A stretch of 64,000 nucleotides of DNA, from contig CM034236.1 in NCBI GenBank assembly GCA_019916065.1, positions 27,122,457-27,186,456 on the forward strand. Reading direction: 5' to 3'. The translations under genes and the position numbers were made by a program. Shown in pieces: positions 60,056 to 64,000 of this stretch (positions within the stretch are counted from its first letter, which is position 1; the number at the start of each line of letters is the position of its first letter). The notes below the pieces were generated by a model. That model had not been told where the DNA came from and made no database searches. It saw only the letters and a program-made list of their open reading frames with translations. Origin of the DNA: Vitellaria paradoxa (taxonomy: Eukaryota > Streptophyta > Magnoliopsida > Ericales > Sapotaceae).

Positions 60056-63000
60056 TGTCACGCCCCAGATCTCGTGACTCAAGGGGTGAGTGATAAACAC
60101 ACACAACATGCATTAACATAACCAACCCATAATCAGAGCAACACAACATAAACCAGTGAGCCCGAGACATAGATAAGATAACATATATTTAACCTTGGCT
60201 AAAGTCAAGTCACAAACTTCCAACAATCCTCTCATTAATACATAACTTATGCCTTAGGGCCCTTACAACCAAATCGGACAAGTCCTCAATATACAATATT
60301 ACAATTCCAAAAGAAATTTAAACTAAATAACCAAGAGCTTTGCTAAGCTTGGTAGGGCTCATGCACACCCTTCTAGTCCAACCCCATTAGCCCACCTGAT
60401 TATCATGGCCTGTACCTGCATCAAATTCTGTAGGGACGTGAGCACGGATCCACTTGTGCCCATGACATCTCAAACAAACATATATGATATGTATTCCAAA
60501 CGTGCATACTATTCATGGTGCATCTAGTTATCTCAATATGTTCTAGTGCCATAACAATTTATCAACATAACTACATAACCGACATAGAATATATATATAT
60601 ATATATTTACACAACAAAATCATAAGAAGGATTAAGTTTCCAATTTATATTTAATCTTTGAAATTCCATACATGGTTCATATCACATTTCAATTATCTCT
60701 TTAATGTTTAAGCATAGCCAATCACATAACCATATTTACAATATTTATCTTTATTCAATAACATCATAGTGTAGCATTCAAGTCCAATTATTCTCCATTA
60801 TTAAATTTCTCAACTTTGTATCCAATCATATTCCGCACCACATTATCACATATTCAACACTCAATCGCATATCCACATCCTCATTATATTTGTTCATATT
60901 TCAATCATGAAATCACATCCACAATACCATCATTTCATTAATCAATCACATAGCCATAACCACACAATCCTCGGGGGTTGGGTGCATATATATTATCATC
61001 TTTTATGGGCTAATACCCAACGGAAACGATAAACCGACGTCGTCATTTAGGATCGCCGTTCAAGGCCACGAAGAGCCAAAACACACACAATGTTGTGGGC
61101 TACTAACCCACTGGCATTGACACCAAATCCTGCGCAGGTTCCGAGTCTTTCAACCCGAGGGTAATCTCACGATCCTTCCTAATTTCGTACCCCACCACAG
61201 TCCCCGGCACACAAACAATCATTCATCACATTCAATACTATTCCATCACAATTCACATTCATCACCATAAACTTTCCAACACACATAACCACATTCCATT
61301 TCATCATGGAACTTAACACATTTCATCTCTACATTTCATTTAACCAAAGCCTCATTTAATTTCCATCACTTATTAAGAAAAGTTCACATTTCAATTTCTT
61401 ACAATCATATATTCACTATTCGGTTCATCCCAAGATTTACCACATATCAATTTACCAACCTTATTAAACATTTAACATTTATCAACAAATACTATCCAAC
61501 ACCCATATCAATGTTACGGTTCATTCCATAGCTCATTACATATCACATTGATCAAACCATATTAAGCATTCCACATTTACCAAAATTATAAACATATGTC
61601 TCTTTGTCAAGTTACCCTTTCACTTAATCAATCACAAGTTCATATACCTCAACATTTAGTTTACATCAAGACATATTCACAATCCTATTCGATTAAGACT
61701 CATACCTCAAGTAATCTTTCAAGTCATGCAATTCAAGATGACTTTCACTTGCCCTTTCAAGTTAAATCCCATAAGCTTAAGTTAAACACTCCTTAATCAC
61801 TTTTAAAAGCTCATTTCCCTCTTAAAAACCCATGCAATTAATCAATTAAAAGTTTCATATAAAAAAAATTACTAACACTTTCATAAGTCTAAGGTAGGAG
61901 GTCAAACTAAGCAAAGTCAGGAAAAGTGATCTAGTCTCTGTGGGTGCCCCACATAAGTTCACGGGCACCCCTTGAGGGTCATGGGCGCCCCACATAATTT
62001 CATGGGCGCCCCTTGAGGGTCATGGGTACCCCACATAAGTTCACAGGTGCCCCTCTGTTATCCAGAATGTTACTCTGCTCCGGTTCAAGCTCTAAGTCAT
62101 ATTTTTAGGTTCCAAACTTTACCGAATCCAATCTCTAACCTAATATCTCATTTTCTTGGGTTGTCTAGGACCTAGAAGACTCTAAAAAGTCCATCAAAAC
62201 CAATTTAGTCCATCCATTTCTTCCATACAAAAATTTTGGTTCAACCTATAGATATACATATACACATCCATTCATCCACACAAATTCCACCTCCACAGTT
62301 TTCAAATCTTAAATAAATTTCATAGAAGCATTTACTAGATCAATTACATCTCATATATGCTAAAATGAGACTAGAAATCCCTACCTCAAGTGGTAAGAAG
62401 ATAGATCAACAAGAAGGTGTCTTGAGCTTCTAGACCCTCAAACTTTGATGAGGTCAATCTCCTCCCTCCTTGATCAAAACTACAAACAAATTACATAGGG
62501 GGGTTTCTTAAGGTTCTAATCATAATCTTGCAAAAGTAATTTGGGTTTCATGAAGGGTAGAAGGACCTACCTTGAATCCCTACCCGGTTCCTTCTTTGTT
62601 CTCCTTTGCTCTTCCTTTGGTTCTCCACCGATTTCCTCTCCTCCAAGCTACTTCTCTCTCTCTCTCTCTTGCATCAAATCAATAATCAATATATATAATA
62701 TCAATATTTTAAGTCCCTCAATAGTAATCTTTAGGTTTCCCATCACCCCTAGCAAGGTACAGGTGTTAATAGGGTAAGGCTCGGCTGGAAAATGCAGAGG
62801 ACACCCTACTATTGACTGTCTGTACAAATGGGGCATCCCTTATGGACCACGGGCGCCCGTCCTAGAGCCATGGGCGCCCCTCACAACCTCGGGCGCCCCT
62901 CAGCATGCTCCCGAGTCAAAATGTTGACTTTTGAGCTATTTTGCCAATTTCTTCCAAAATTCACACCCCTAAGTCATCTTTAATAACTAATATAACTTAA

Positions 63001-63073
63001 TTATCATACTAACATGCCCAAAACATGTTAAAACCATCAAATTATATTAACATGAAAAATTTGGGGTATTACA
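60056..63073 (-). repeat. 5' LTR of the LARD-like element
   Basis: Starts TGTCACGCCCCAGATCTCGT and ends TTGGGGTATTACA. Collinear with the split LTR at 38405-44347 and the solo LTR at 40489-43480. It holds five GGGCGCCCC-type units near 61940-62054 where the partner LTR has about two. Confidence 0.95.
61940..62054. repeat. GGGCGCCCC minisatellite in the LARD 5' LTR (long allele)
   Basis: Alternating GGGTGCCCCACATAAGTT and GGGCACCCCTTGAGGGTC units, about five in total. Confidence 0.75.
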
Positions 63074-63078
63074 CAGAG

Positions 63079-64000
63079 TCCCACCAATGGCATTTTTGAA
63101 TTCCTTATGCCCAAAAGTGGTAGGAAGAATCAGCTTGGTAATAACTCTAGGGGTTAAGTCAAGAGATTGGCTAACCCTACCTCCATTTCAAATAGACCTA
63201 ATTTGGTCCTGGAGAATCCAAATTGAATAAAATTTTGACTATTTGGTTTAATTCTCTCCAAAAAGTTTTGGGATGTCCCGAAAGCTCCCGAAAAGTATGT
63301 TAAAGGTCTTAGAGTGGTCCGAACTTGTCAGGACGGAACTCGAACTTCATTGAGCATGTCTTGAGTGAGGGGCTCAAGCCAAATTCGCCTTCTTTTTGGC
63401 CTAGTTGCCAAACACTTTGCCAAATAGGCTTTTGGCAAACTTTTTTTCCTATTTTGAAATGCAAACTTGTTTGTCCCACTTTTTTTGCAACCTTAATTAC
63501 CCGGGGTATTGTGCAAACTTATATGCCTATCCAATTTATCAAAAAAAGCTGCAAAATGACCTTGACAAAGTATTTTGCATGCCTTACTAGGTAAACTTGT
63601 TTGCCTAACAAAACGCACAATATTTTTTACTTGTTGGGTCCTGCAAAACATTTGTTCGGGTCCAAGAAATCTATAAATAAGGGCTTCGCCCTCCTCATTT
63701 TCTCATCCACAACCGATGCCCCTCAATGCTCTCAAGTCCTAAGTTTCTCTCTCTAGAAAAAGCTCACACCAATATAATTTTCTCTCTCTAGAAAATTTTA
63801 TTTTATTATTCAATTCAATTTATTTGCATAATTAAAGTAGAATAGTTTTAAGTGTGTAAAACAATTCGAATAATAATCTTAATTGTATAAATAAAATTCT
63901 TTATCAATGAAAGGTATTCAGATCATAATTCAAGATCTGGTTGCACCCAATGTATGATATTGACTAGATATACCCGAGATAAATTTTGTAAAATTTCAAA
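63079..64000 (+). mobile_element. 3' LTR of the Tat/Ogre-like element, continued to window edge
   Basis: Resumes the LTR interrupted at 38404. It contains a plus-strand TATA box and a 'GGGCTTCGCCCTCCTCATTT' leader start typical of Tat/Ogre-type LTRs. Short open frames at 63325-63594 are not retroelement genes. The LTR end is outside the window. Confidence 0.7.
63672..63679 (+). promoter_or_regulatory. TATA box in the Tat/Ogre-like LTR
   Basis: CTATAAATAAGGGCTTCGCC: TATAAATA followed about 30 bases on by TTTCTCATCCACAACCG, a likely transcription start region. Transcription would run rightwards out of the window. Confidence 0.6.

Larger units (their letters stand above)
38405..63073 (-). mobile_element. 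LARD-like non-autonomous Ty3/gypsy element with nested insertions
   Basis: Two LTRs of about 2.95-3.02 kb (38405-44347, interrupted, and 60056-63073) bracket the element. CAGAG flanks both sides (38400-38404 and 63074-63078). A polypurine tract lies right of the left LTR and a PBS left of the right LTR, so it reads on the minus strand. Without the insertions the internal part is about 4.6 kb and has no recognisable gag or pol, which fits a large retrotransposon derivative (LARD). Two later insertions sit inside: a solo LTR at 40489-43480 and a complete chromovirus at 48585-59685. Confidence 0.9.

Noticed and set aside
1..64000. Window as part of a mitochondrial genome
   Set aside because: Only 2958-12475 is mitochondrial in character; the nuclear protease gene, MITEs and complete LTR elements with target duplications show nuclear DNA.

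Overview
This window is flowering-plant nuclear DNA, most likely eudicot. It is AT-rich and gene-poor, and retrotransposons fill most of it. The only host gene I recognise is the 5' part of a nepenthesin-like aspartic protease at the left edge (minus strand, 1-472). Two MITEs sit near it: a Mutator-type element (889-1820) with a perfect 9-bp target duplication, and a Tourist-like element (13461-13774).

Positions ~2958-12475 are a decayed insert of mitochondrial DNA (a NUMT). It holds two fragments of rrn18 in opposite orientations and an rps19-rps3 start region with a premature stop, all with many C-to-T type changes. A CACTA-like DNA transposon (5804-7240) later jumped into it. Diverged copies of one AT-rich repeat lie on both sides of the insert.

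From 15894 to the right edge the DNA is nested LTR retrotransposons. (1) A truncated old LTR (15894-17276). (2) An Athila-like, minus-strand, gag-only element (17277-24581) with LTRs, PBS, a broken gag and an internal 51-bp repeat. (3) A plus-strand element with Tat/Ogre-type features: the end of its 5' LTR and PBS at 24582-25727, non-coding internal DNA with tandem repeat arrays, and a 3' LTR beginning at 37714 and running off the window. (4) A 3.8-kb solo LTR (30086-33921, TSD AAATC) inside element 3. (5) A 24.7-kb insertion (38405-63073, TSD CAGAG) in the 3' LTR of element 3. This is a non-coding, LARD-like minus-strand element, itself hit by a solo LTR of its own family (40489-43480, TSD ATCCA) and by a complete chromovirus of Tekay/Del type (48585-59685, TSD CTTAC).

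The chromovirus encodes gag, protease, RT-RNase H, integrase and a chromodomain-type tail on the minus strand, broken by stops and frameshifts. It also has an uninterrupted 198-codon ORF between the PBS and gag. That ORF has a Pro/Tyr-rich middle and a Cys-rich C-terminus with a CCHC zinc knuckle, and it is the most unusual coding feature in the window. The LARD-like element and the chromovirus share LTR ends, PPT and PBS-proximal sequence, so they look like a non-autonomous/autonomous pair. I did not find CRISPR arrays, intact tRNA genes or bacterial-type operons.
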